This document shows positions 25,941-33,985 of a stretch of DNA of 64,000 bases, piece after piece. The stretch is from the NCBI GenBank assembly GCA_965268275.1, contig OZ254168.1, forward strand, positions 558,001 to 622,000, written 5' to 3'. Each line of letters starts with the position of its first letter. The first letter of the stretch is position 1. The position numbers were made by a program, and so were the translations under genes. The notes below the pieces were generated by a model. That model ran no database searches. It was not told the origin of the DNA and saw only the letters and a program-made list of their open reading frames with translations. This DNA comes from AAA044-D11 sp965268275 (GTDB lineage: Bacteria > Actinomycetota > Actinomycetes > Nanopelagicales > Nanopelagicaceae).

Positions 25941-27089
25941 GTGGCTACACCACAGAATTATTTAGCAGTCATCAAAGTTGTCGGTGTTGGTGGCGGCGGT
26001 GTTAATGCAATCAATCGAATGATTGAAGCCGGATTAAAAGGTGTTGAGTTCATTGCAATCAATACCGATTCACAACAATTAATAATGAGTGATGCTCATG
26101 TGAAATTAGATATTGGCAGAAAATTAACTCGCGGCCTTGGTGCTGGCGCTGCTCCTGAAATTGGAAGACAAGCTGCAGTCGATCACACAGAAGAAATTGA
26201 AGAAATGTTACGTGGTGCCGATATGGTTTTCGTAACCGCTGGTGAAGGTGGTGGCACTGGAACAGGAGGTGCGCCGATAGTTGCAAAGATTGCAAAAGAT
26301 TTAGGTGCGCTAACTGTTGGCGTAGTTACTAAACCATTTACCTTTGAAGGAAAGCGACGCACTGCTCAAGCTGATGAAGGTATCGCGCTGTTGCGAGAAG
26401 AAGTTGATACTTTAATTGTGATTCCTAATGATCGCTTACTAGCAATTTCAGATCGCTCAATTAGTCAACTAGAAGCATTTAGAAGTGCTGATCAAGTTTT
26501 GCTATCCGGTGTTCAAGGAATAACAGATTTGATTACTACTCCAGGACTTATCAATCTGGACTTCGCGGATGTGAAGAGCGTGATGTCTGGTGCTGGTTCG
26601 GCCCTTATGGGTATCGGATCCGCAAGAGGCGAAGCACGTGCTACTCGCGCGGCTGAACTTGCAATTTCAAGCCCGCTTCTTGAAGCTTCAATTGATGGCG
26701 CACACGGAGTTCTATTATCTATCGCCGGTGGTTCTGATATCGGGTTGTTTGAACTAAGTGAAGCGGCAGAATTAGTTGCACAATCTGCGCATCCAGATGC
26801 CAACATTATTTTTGGAACCGTAATCGACGATGCCTTAGGTGATGAAGTTCGAGTCACGGTTATTGCTGCTGGTTTCGATGGCGGATTACCAAAGCGAGTT
26901 TCAGTTCCAGTGATTGATGCAGCCTCACTATCCGGCAATGCCGATCCAATCGCATCAAACGATCCGTTGGCGGTGGCTCTCGATGTTCCAACGGTTGCAA
27001 TTTCGACAGCAAACAGTCCACGGAAGCGGATTACATTTGAGGATTTGGTATCAGAAGACGATATCGATATCCCAGACTTTATGAAGTAA
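25941..27089 (+). CDS. ftsZ: Tubulin-like cell division GTPase FtsZ
   Basis: 382 residues. The GTP-binding signature GEGGGTGTGGAPIVA is at about residue 105, with VVGVGGGGVNAINRM at the N terminus, NTDSQQL, and the T7 loop INLDFADVKSVMSGAGSALMG (key residues N-D-F-D-V). After a short linker the conserved C-terminal peptide DDIDIPDFMK is present; in actinobacteria this tail binds SepF, encoded 1.4 kb downstream. It polymerises into the Z-ring at midcell. The GTG start has an aaagaggcg ribosome-binding site, and its own 143-base leader suggests extra regulation. Confidence 0.97.
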   Translation: MATPQNYLAVIKVVGVGGGGVNAINRMIEAGLKGVEFIAINTDSQQLIMSDAHVKLDIGRKLTRGLGAGAAPEIGRQAAVDHTEEIEEMLRGADMVFVTAGEGGGTGTGGAPIVAKIAKDLGALTVGVVTKPFTFEGKRRTAQADEGIALLREEVDTLIVIPNDRLLAISDRSISQLEAFRSADQVLLSGVQGITDLITTPGLINLDFADVKSVMSGAGSALMGIGSARGEARATRAAELAISSPLLEASIDGAHGVLLSIAGGSDIGLFELSEAAELVAQSAHPDANIIFGTVIDDALGDEVRVTVIAAGFDGGLPKRVSVPVIDAASLSGNADPIASNDPLAVALDVPTVAISTANSPRKRITFEDLVSEDDIDIPDFMK

Positions 27090-27114
27090 TTCCAAAAGCT
27101 TCCAACACTGAAAC

Positions 27115-27780
27115 ATGGCGCAAATTTTATTTACTGCGCGAGCGGGTGGCACGTCAGTTAGTCCTTACGATTCCTTCAACTTAGGCGATCATGTTGGTGA
27201 TGCTTCAAAGAGCGTGGAAGATAACCGCCAGGTTCTGCAGGGTTTGATAAGTCAGCCAAAGCTTAAATTCATGAATCAGGTTCACGGGAATGAAGTTATG
27301 GAAGTTGATGAAGATTCAGTATCGCCAGTTACTGTCGATGCGCTAGTTACACGCAGCAAAGGAGTTCCACTCGTAGTTCTGAGTGCGGACTGTTTACCCA
27401 TATTAATTGAGGGTGAGAATATTGTTGCTGCAATTCACGCTGGTCGCAAAGGAGTTTTGAATGGAATTATTGGCAAGGTAATTGAGACAGTGCGTTCGAT
27501 AAGCGATGGTGAATACGTTGCAACGATCGGGCCAGCAATTTGTGAAAAATGTTACGAAGTAGATCTCGAGATGTATCTAGATGCAATAGAGCGAGAACCA
27601 AGCCTGGCTACAAATCCTGATTCACATTGTCTTGATCTCAAAAGGGCAGCTACCGAACAATTGAAGATTCAAAATATCAAGGTAGTTGATGTTGGAATCT
27701 GCACAGCACATGACCTGAATTATTTCTCCTATCGTCGCGATGGAATCACTGGCAGAAATGCTGGGGTCATAGTCCTATGA
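27115..27780 (+). CDS. pgeF: Peptidoglycan editing factor PgeF (YfiH, laccase-domain family)
   Basis: 221 residues. The family motifs are FTARAGGTSVSPYDSFNLG at the N terminus, MNQVHGNEV (metal-site His), LSADCLPILI (Cys) and AIHAGRKGVLNGI (His). YfiH/PgeF hydrolyses mis-incorporated residues such as L-Ser from UDP-MurNAc and also shows purine nucleosidase-like activity in homologues. Placement directly after ftsZ is conserved across actinobacteria and agrees with a wall-quality role. It overlaps yggS as ATGA. Confidence 0.88.
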   Translation: MAQILFTARAGGTSVSPYDSFNLGDHVGDASKSVEDNRQVLQGLISQPKLKFMNQVHGNEVMEVDEDSVSPVTVDALVTRSKGVPLVVLSADCLPILIEGENIVAAIHAGRKGVLNGIIGKVIETVRSISDGEYVATIGPAICEKCYEVDLEMYLDAIEREPSLATNPDSHCLDLKRAATEQLKIQNIKVVDVGICTAHDLNYFSYRRDGITGRNAGVIVL

Positions 27781-28454
27781 AAACCCGCAGCGAAGAATTG
27801 CTCGGGAATCTAGATTCCATCAGAGCTCGGATTGATACGGCAGCTCAAAGTTCGGGTAGGAGTTCGAGTGAAATTACACTTATTGTTGTAACCAAGACTT
27901 TTCCAGCAAGCGATGTGAAAATTCTTTATGAACTTGGAGTTCGGGATTTTGGGGAGAATCGAGATCAAGAGGCATCGGCCAAATCAGCGGAATTACCAGA
28001 AGATTGCACATGGCATTTTCAGGGACAAATTCAGAGCAACAAATTGAAATCTATTGCTAATTGGGCCGATGTTCTACATTCCATTGACGATCTGGCGCAT
28101 GCAAGAAAATTGGATTCCTTAGTTTCTCCAGATTCAAAAAAGGATATTTTCATTCAAGTCTCACTCGATAATCTGCCAAATCGCGGGGGAGTATTGCCCG
28201 AATCGATTCCAGAATTTTTGGATGAAGTCTCAGCTTTTTCAAATCTAAATGTCCGTGGATTAATGGCCGTCGCTCCGCTTGGCGAGGAACCAGTTCGAGC
28301 ATTTCTACGTTTGAAAGAGCTCTCGGACCGGGTCGTTAAAGAGCACCCAGAAGCCAGAGAGATATCGGCTGGAATGAGCAATGATTTTGAGGCGGCAATT
28401 TCTCAGGGTGCGACACATATCCGAATTGGTAGCCAAATACTCGGGGTTCGTTAG
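27777..28454 (+). CDS. yggS: PLP homeostasis protein, YggS/PLPBP family
   Basis: 225 residues, a single alanine-racemase-like TIM barrel. The PLP-binding lysine is in LIVVTKTFPASDV (about residue 40); FGENRDQE, WHFQGQIQSNKLK, LMAVAPLG, SAGMSNDFEAAI and HIRIGSQILG are the family landmarks. It lacks the second racemase domain and buffers pyridoxal phosphate in the cytoplasm. The ftsZ-pgeF-yggS-sepF order is typical of Gram-positive bacteria. Translation is coupled to pgeF by ATGA. Confidence 0.92.
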   Translation: MKTRSEELLGNLDSIRARIDTAAQSSGRSSSEITLIVVTKTFPASDVKILYELGVRDFGENRDQEASAKSAELPEDCTWHFQGQIQSNKLKSIANWADVLHSIDDLAHARKLDSLVSPDSKKDIFIQVSLDNLPNRGGVLPESIPEFLDEVSAFSNLNVRGLMAVAPLGEEPVRAFLRLKELSDRVVKEHPEAREISAGMSNDFEAAISQGATHIRIGSQILGVR

Positions 28455-28463
28455 TACTTAACT

Positions 28464-28469
28464 TAGGCT
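28464..28469 (+). promoter_or_regulatory. -10 box of sepF
   Basis: TAGGCT lies six bases before the sepF ATG at 28476. No Shine-Dalgarno sequence is present, so a leaderless sepF transcript independent of ftsZ read-through is likely. Confidence 0.5.
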
Positions 28470-28475
28470 TATCCC

Positions 28476-28961
28476 ATGGCTAATGCATTTAGAAAAGCAG
28501 CGAACTTTCTTGGACTAGTTGATGATGAAGAACTTGATCAATCGACTCCAGTAACAACCCAGAGTGAATCACGTTTTAGTCGACCACTGCGTAGTGCAGC
28601 TCCGGCCGAAGAGCAGAGTCCTACATATCTTCGTAGCACACCGACTCGCGCGGCAACTCCAGTGGCTCAACCGAATGTTGTTGTTGATCACATAGTTACT
28701 TTGCACCCACGTATGTATAGCGATGTTCGTGCAATTGGTGAGCACTATCGTGTTGGTCAACCAGTAATCATGAACCTAAGCGACATGGAAGAGTCAGAGC
28801 GCAAACGCATGATTGACTTTGCATCAGGTTTAGTTTTTGGTCATTACGGAAGTATTGAAAGAGTTACTTCAAAGGTCTTTCTTTTGACTCCGCCAAATGT
28901 AAAAGTAAGTAACGAAGATAAAACTGCAGCCGCACAGGCTAGTTTTTTCAACCAGAGCTGA
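28476..28961 (+). CDS. sepF: Cell division protein SepF
   Basis: 161 residues. An N-terminal amphipathic segment (NAFRKAANFLGLV) that can bind membrane is followed by a Ser/Thr/Pro-rich linker and the C-terminal SepF domain with VVDHIVTLHPRMYSDVRAI (key residues H, P, Y), NLSDMEESERKRMIDFASGL and KVFLLTPPNVKV. SepF anchors FtsZ to the membrane and substitutes for FtsA, which is absent here. It lies 22 bases after yggS and seven before yggT. Confidence 0.93.
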   Translation: MANAFRKAANFLGLVDDEELDQSTPVTTQSESRFSRPLRSAAPAEEQSPTYLRSTPTRAATPVAQPNVVVDHIVTLHPRMYSDVRAIGEHYRVGQPVIMNLSDMEESERKRMIDFASGLVFGHYGSIERVTSKVFLLTPPNVKVSNEDKTAAAQASFFNQS

Positions 28962-28968
28962 TCTTTAA

Positions 28969-29265
28969 GTGAGTCTGCTTTTTAGCATACTTGACACTGC
29001 GCTAAATATTTTTATTTTGGCACTGGTGGGCAGATTGATTTTAGATTACGCAAGAATTTTTGCACCTAATTGGCGTCCAAAAGGAATCTTGTTAGCTCTT
29101 GCAGAATTCATCTTTTCAATAACCGATCCAGCAGTGAATTTTGTTCGTCGCTTTGTTCCACCGCTGCGCTTAGGTCCGGTCTCACTAGATTTATCTTTCA
29201 TTGTCATCTTCCTTGGAGCCCAACTTTTATCAGGTGTGCTTTCAAGTATTGCAGCTAGCCTTTAA
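28969..29265 (+). CDS. yggT: YggT family membrane protein
   Basis: 98 residues with two membrane regions: an N-terminal helix (LLFSILDTALNIFILALVGRLILDY) and a C-terminal helix, separated by the conserved loop NWRPKGILLALAEFIFSITDPAVNFVRRFVPP (key residues P, T-D-P, R-R-F-P). YggT proteins sit beside sepF in many Gram-positives and are tied to division and envelope integrity, without a known reaction. The GTG start follows sepF by seven bases. The last four bases overlap the end of ileS. In many actinobacteria divIVA/wag31 comes next; here it does not. Confidence 0.88.
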   Translation: MSLLFSILDTALNIFILALVGRLILDYARIFAPNWRPKGILLALAEFIFSITDPAVNFVRRFVPPLRLGPVSLDLSFIVIFLGAQLLSGVLSSIAASL

Positions 29266-32200
29266 TTCTTAATTAGTTCTAGCCAAAGCCCCAATTCATT
29301 ATCTGTTTCGGTCTTTGCTGAAACATTTTCAAATTTGGTGGCTAAAGTCTCTTCACCAATTTCTGCAAGGTTTTTCGTGATGGCAGCCGTGACTTCTGGA
29401 TTTGCACTCCAGTTCACGGAGATTCGGTCACTGATTTCAAAACCAGATTGTTTGCGCTCTTCTTGAATTGCTCTAATCACTTCACGAACGATTCCAGCCT
29501 CGATCAATTCTGGCGTCAGCGCCAGATCAAGTGCAACGCTCTCGCCGTTGTGGCTTGCTACAGACCAGCCGGCCTTTGGGGTTTCAGTGATTACTAGGTC
29601 TTCAATATCAATTCGAGCAGTGCTTGAACCACCGAATTCAATTTCGAAGAAACTGGATTTGCGAATTTCAGCGACGAGCAAGCCATGATCAAGAGCAGTA
29701 ATTGCTTTAGCAATTGCTTGAACATCGCCACCAAATTTTGCACCGATTGTTCGAAAATTTGCTTTAACCGAGATGCTGACCAAATCTGCGCCAGCAGAAG
29801 AGATTTCATCCAAGCTCTGCACATTTAATTCATCAGAAATGTGGGAGCGAATTTCGTCGTCCATCTCATCCCAGCCATTTGCCGCAACAAGAGCTCGCGC
29901 TAAAGGTTGGCGAATCTTCACCTTAGATTCGGCGCGCGCAGCACGGCCTAATTCAACAAGTCTGCGAGATAGTCGAACTGACTTCGAAAGATTCTCATCA
30001 ATCTTTGAAGCATCACTTACCGGAAAATTAGTTAGGTGAACAGATTCGAATTCACTTGGCTCTAAATTACGAATCATCTCCTGCCAAACATGTTCGGTGA
30101 TAAACGGAACCATTGGTGCCATAAGTTTCGTGAGTTCTTTTAGGCAGTGATAAAGAGTATTGAGCGCTTCGCTCTCGCCATCCCAGAATTTGCGGCGAGA
30201 TCTGCGGACATACCAATTTGATAAGTCATCAATGAACTGTCCGATAATCATTCCGGCGGCTTGCGAATCGTAATTCTCGTAGGCCTCGTCAACCTTAGCG
30301 ATTAAGTGATTGAGCTCTGAAAGAATCCATCTATCCATAGTTGAAGATGTCTGCGAAAGTCCAGTCAACTTGAAATCAGACGCCTTGGCATACAAAGTGA
30401 AGAACGAGACGGTGTTCCAGTAAGTAAGAAGCGTTTTTCTTACAACATCGGTAATTGCCTCGTGCCCAACGCGGCGCGCACTCCACGGTGATCCTGCGGC
30501 CAACATGTACCAACGAACCGCGTCGGCTCCGTGCTGATCCATAAGTGGCATTGGCTCCAAAACATTGCCCAGGTGTTTACTCATTTTGCGACCATCTTTA
30601 TCCAAGATATGTCCTAGACATAAAACAGTTTTGTATGAACTTTTATCGAAAACCAAGGTTCCGATTGTCATCAAGGTATAGAACCAACCTCTGGTTTGAT
30701 CGATAGCTTCGCAGATGAAATCTGCTGGGTAAGAGGCCTCAAATTTCTCGACAGATCCTGCTTTGTGTGGGTAGCCCCATTGTGCAAATGGCATGGCTCC
30801 AGAATCAAACCAACAGTCGATAACTTCTGGAGTGCGATTCATCTTCAAGTCACACTCTGCACAATCGAAAGTAATGTCATCTACGAAAGGACGATGCGGA
30901 TCGGACTTTGATAGATCAGTTCCTGCTAATTTTCCTAGTTCGGCAAGAGAGCCGATACAAATTTCATGTTTATTCTCGCAGCGCCAGATTGGAAGCGGGG
31001 TTCCCCAATAACGATTTCTAGAAATTGCCCAGTCAATATTGTTGTTTAACCAATCGCCATAACGACCTGTTTTAATGGTTTCAGGATGCCAATCGGTATT
31101 CGCATTCTCTCGAAGCAGCGCATCTTTAATTTCAGTTGTGCGGATATACCAAGAAGGTTGTGCGTAATACATCAATGCCGTATGACAGCGCCAACAATGG
31201 GGATAGGAGTGCTCATATTGCTGCTGCTTAAATAGCAGCCCCTTTGATTTGAGCTCCTTAATTAACAACTTATCTGCATCTTTAAAAAATACTCCGCCAA
31301 CTATTTTTAGATCTGGCAAGAAGTGTCCATCGGCAGCAATTGGATTTGTAACTGGAAGACCATATTTACGACAAACCGCGAAGTCATCGGCACCGAATGC
31401 GGGGGATTGATGGACCAGGCCGGTTCCATCCTCAACAGTTACGTAATCAGCTAAGACAATGTAATGCGCATCAGCAATTTCAACTAGATCCAAAGGAGCT
31501 GCATACTTTGTATGTTCCAATTCGGCACCGCTAAATGTGGCGATAACTTTGCGCTCTTCGCCAAGGACTGCTGCCAGATTGCTAGCAACGACCAATCTTT
31601 CAATCTTTTCGTCAGTAGTTATTTCAATTACTTGGTATTCAATCTTGGGATTTACCGCAACCGCAGTATTCGAAACTAGCGTCCAAGGAGTTGTAGTCCA
31701 AACTAGAAGGCTCGCGTTAAGTTCGGCTAATTTCCCGGAAGTTGCTGGAAAGCGAACATAAACAGATTGGTCTTTGATGGTTTCGTAACCTTGAGAAAGT
31801 TCGTGATCCGAAAGCCCGGTTCCGCAACGGGGGCAATATGGCGCAACTCGGTAATCTTGAACCAGCAAACCCTTCTTCCAAATTTGTTGCAGCGACCACC
31901 AAACGCTCTCTACATATTCACTAGACATCGTCCAATAAGCTTCATCAAAATCAACCCAGAATCCCATCCGGCGGGTCATCGATGTAAATTCACCAACATG
32001 TTCTTGAACTGAAACTCGGCACTGCTCATTGAATTTGGCAATGCCATATTCTTCGATATCACCTTTTCCGCTAAAACCAAGTTGTTTCTCAACAGCAATC
32101 TCAACTGGCAGACCGTGACAATCCCATCCAGCTTTACGGATTACTTGATTGCCTTTCATAGTTTGGTAGCGCGGAAATAAATCCTTAAATACTCGAGCTT

Positions 32201-32384
32201 CGATGTGGTGAGTTCCTGGTTTTCCATTTGCGGTTGGTGGGCCTTCGTAGAACGTCCAATTTGGTTGACCATCGCGGGCACTAATAGTTTTCTTAAAAAT
32301 CTCTTGGGTTTCCCAGAATGAGAGTATCTGATGTTCAACTGCAGGCAGATCAATCTGCGGTGCCAGTGATTTAATCGTTGACAT
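29262..32384 (-). CDS. ileS: Isoleucyl-tRNA synthetase IleS
   Basis: 1040 residues, class I synthetase. The HIGH-like motif is NGKPGTHHIEARVFKD near residue 55 and the KMSKS-like motif is DGRKMSKHLGN near residue 600. The large editing domain (LVWTTTPWTLVSNTAVAV, FGADDFAVCRKYGL), anticodon-binding domain and C-terminal extension follow. Length and the GTHHIEAR form resemble the eukaryote-like (type 2) IleS lineage, whose members are often less sensitive to mupirocin; that is inference. It is preceded by an isoleucine T-box leader and converges on yggT with a four-base overlap. Confidence 0.95.
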   Translation of the reverse strand: MSTIKSLAPQIDLPAVEHQILSFWETQEIFKKTISARDGQPNWTFYEGPPTANGKPGTHHIEARVFKDLFPRYQTMKGNQVIRKAGWDCHGLPVEIAVEKQLGFSGKGDIEEYGIAKFNEQCRVSVQEHVGEFTSMTRRMGFWVDFDEAYWTMSSEYVESVWWSLQQIWKKGLLVQDYRVAPYCPRCGTGLSDHELSQGYETIKDQSVYVRFPATSGKLAELNASLLVWTTTPWTLVSNTAVAVNPKIEYQVIEITTDEKIERLVVASNLAAVLGEERKVIATFSGAELEHTKYAAPLDLVEIADAHYIVLADYVTVEDGTGLVHQSPAFGADDFAVCRKYGLPVTNPIAADGHFLPDLKIVGGVFFKDADKLLIKELKSKGLLFKQQQYEHSYPHCWRCHTALMYYAQPSWYIRTTEIKDALLRENANTDWHPETIKTGRYGDWLNNNIDWAISRNRYWGTPLPIWRCENKHEICIGSLAELGKLAGTDLSKSDPHRPFVDDITFDCAECDLKMNRTPEVIDCWFDSGAMPFAQWGYPHKAGSVEKFEASYPADFICEAIDQTRGWFYTLMTIGTLVFDKSSYKTVLCLGHILDKDGRKMSKHLGNVLEPMPLMDQHGADAVRWYMLAAGSPWSARRVGHEAITDVVRKTLLTYWNTVSFFTLYAKASDFKLTGLSQTSSTMDRWILSELNHLIAKVDEAYENYDSQAAGMIIGQFIDDLSNWYVRRSRRKFWDGESEALNTLYHCLKELTKLMAPMVPFITEHVWQEMIRNLEPSEFESVHLTNFPVSDASKIDENLSKSVRLSRRLVELGRAARAESKVKIRQPLARALVAANGWDEMDDEIRSHISDELNVQSLDEISSAGADLVSISVKANFRTIGAKFGGDVQAIAKAITALDHGLLVAEIRKSSFFEIEFGGSSTARIDIEDLVITETPKAGWSVASHNGESVALDLALTPELIEAGIVREVIRAIQEERKQSGFEISDRISVNWSANPEVTAAITKNLAEIGEETLATKFENVSAKTETDNELGLWLELIKN

Positions 32385-32438
32385 TTAAATAGCGCCTCTC
32401 AAATTAATTCCAGCAAACACTTGTCCGCTAGTTAACTT

Positions 32439-32622
32439 GGAGGGACGGTGCGAAATCCACCGCGGTACCACCCGCCTTGTGCGAAATAATCGCACCACTT
32501 TTTGCAATACAACTCAGCGCTAGTTCTACCCCGAATATTGCTACTTCTATATTCGGCTCTTCTTGCAGGCTCCGAGGTGATGGCCTCATCTACGCCCTGT
32601 TGCAGAGTCAGGGGGAATTCTA
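32439..32622 (-). promoter_or_regulatory. T-box riboswitch of ileS with promoter, Ile (ATC) specifier and short stem I
   Basis: On the minus strand: a -10-like TAGAAT (32617-32622); a short stem I (32567-32599) whose inner helix GAGG/CCTC displays ATC, the Ile specifier (32579-32581); a perfect eight-base hairpin CCGAATAT/ATATTCGG (32531-32556) in the stem III position; then the T-box core GGGTGGTACCGCG (32461-32473) and the closing CCGTCCCTCC. No T run lies between this and the ATG, but a GAGAGG ribosome-binding site does (32395-32400), so translational control by uncharged tRNA-Ile, as in mycobacterial ileS leaders, is more likely than transcription termination. Confidence 0.85.
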
Positions 32623-32723
32623 GCGCGGCGAAGTTGGTGTTTAAGCACCTAAGGTTCTAATCTGTCCGCCTTGCGTGTCAAAATCTCGCAAATTCAATTG
32701 ATTTACAACAGACTGGTGGAACG

Positions 32724-33509
32724 GTGCCAAAGAAAACAGCAGCAAAAAAAGTGGCTAGCAAGGCAACCAAGAAGGCGCCAGCAAAGAAGCCTGTTAAAAA
32801 GGTAGCCAAGAAAGCGCCCGCCAAGAAAGCTGTCGCCAAGAAAGTTCCTGCTAAGAAAGCAGCACCAGCAAAGCGTTCGCCAAACATTGTAAAACCTTCA
32901 CTCGCAAAGAGTGCAAAGAAGGTTGTCGGTAAACCGTTTCCAGCAAAACTGCAGAGCACAACTAAAGGAAACTCGACAACAATTACCGTAACTCCTAACG
33001 AAGTTGCAGTAGCGGAAGTTTTGGTTGAAGAGCGTCGCCTAACGATGCTGCCACCACCACGTCCAAATAAAACAATCAAAAAAGGAGTTGGCCTTAAGCC
33101 AATTAAGAGCGCACCGGCGCCACTAATAATTTCCGACGGAATCGAAAATTGGACTGCCACAGAATTAAAATCAATGCGCAGCGAACTTTCAAAGGATTTA
33201 ATCAGACTCCGTGCTGAACTGGCAGAGGTTGAAAGTGGAATGGAAGATTTGATCAATGCCGAAGGCATGGGAGCTGGCGATGATCAAGCCGATGCCGGCA
33301 CAAAAACTTTTGAACGTGAACACGAGATGTCACTTGTCTATAACGCCAGAGACATGGTTGTTCAAACCGAACGTGCTCTAGAACGAATCGACAATAAAAC
33401 TTATGGTCGGTGTGAAGAGTGCGAGAATTCAATTGGTAAAGCTCGGCTTCAAGTATTTCCACGTGCCACCCTTTGTATGTCATGTAAGCAAAAAGAGGAA
33501 CGACGCTGA
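32724..33509 (+). CDS. DksA/TraR-type zinc-finger protein with lysine-rich histone-H1-like N terminus
   Basis: 261 residues in two parts. Residues 1-65 are a low-complexity Lys/Ala/Pro tail of repeated KKAPAKK and AKKVAKK units like histone H1 C-termini, probably binding DNA or RNA non-specifically. After a linker, residues 145-261 form a coiled-coil plus C4 zinc finger: CEEC, 17 residues, CMSC, as in DksA/TraR. Similar fusions precede lspA in other actinobacteria. DksA proteins act on RNA polymerase; whether this one does is unknown, since the coiled-coil tip does not show a clear DxxDxA motif. The GTG start has a GGTGGA ribosome-binding site. It is divergent from ileS. Confidence 0.8.
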   Translation: MPKKTAAKKVASKATKKAPAKKPVKKVAKKAPAKKAVAKKVPAKKAAPAKRSPNIVKPSLAKSAKKVVGKPFPAKLQSTTKGNSTTITVTPNEVAVAEVLVEERRLTMLPPPRPNKTIKKGVGLKPIKSAPAPLIISDGIENWTATELKSMRSELSKDLIRLRAELAEVESGMEDLINAEGMGAGDDQADAGTKTFEREHEMSLVYNARDMVVQTERALERIDNKTYGRCEECENSIGKARLQVFPRATLCMSCKQKEERR

Positions 33510-33529
33510 ATGTAGTTGTCCGGCGAAAG

Positions 33530-33985
33530 TTGGCAGTGACAGCTTTCCTAGTTTTCCTTGCAGATTACTTGACGAAATTTGCGGCAGTTGAATTTCTAAC
33601 AGATGGGCCAATCAAAATCATTGGTGATTTCGTCAAATTTGAATTGGTCTTCAATACTGGTGCGGCATTTAGCTTGGCGACAAGTCAGACAATCTTCTTA
33701 TCCGTTTTCGGAATGACGGTTGCTGCGGGAATTCTTTACTTCACTACTCGAATTGATTCAAATAAGTGGGCAGTTGGTCTCGGTCTAGTTTTAGGTGGAA
33801 TTTTTGGAAATCTTTCCGATCGGATATTTAGAAATCCTGGTGGTCTTCAAGGTCCAGTAGTTGATTGGATTTCGTTGCCATATTGGCCAACTTTTAATAT
33901 TGCTGATAGTTCCATTGTTATTGGCGCCGCAACAATCGTCTGGCTTATTTGGGCCAAGATTCCTTCGAGATCAGTGACCAAATGA
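33530..33985 (+). CDS. lspA: Lipoprotein signal peptidase II (LspA)
   Basis: 151 residues with four membrane helices. The catalytic aspartates lie in FGNLSDRIFR and FNIADSSIVIGA, and VFNTGAAFSL is the third conserved block. It cleaves the signal peptide of diacylated prolipoproteins and works downstream of Lgt, also encoded in this window. The start is unclear: TTG 33530 or GTG 33536 lies within the first helix's basic flank, while the natural-looking upstream residues (VVRRK) have no ATG/GTG/TTG codon ahead of them. Its stop overlaps the rluD ATG as ATGA. Confidence 0.9.
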   Translation: MAVTAFLVFLADYLTKFAAVEFLTDGPIKIIGDFVKFELVFNTGAAFSLATSQTIFLSVFGMTVAAGILYFTTRIDSNKWAVGLGLVLGGIFGNLSDRIFRNPGGLQGPVVDWISLPYWPTFNIADSSIVIGAATIVWLIWAKIPSRSVTK

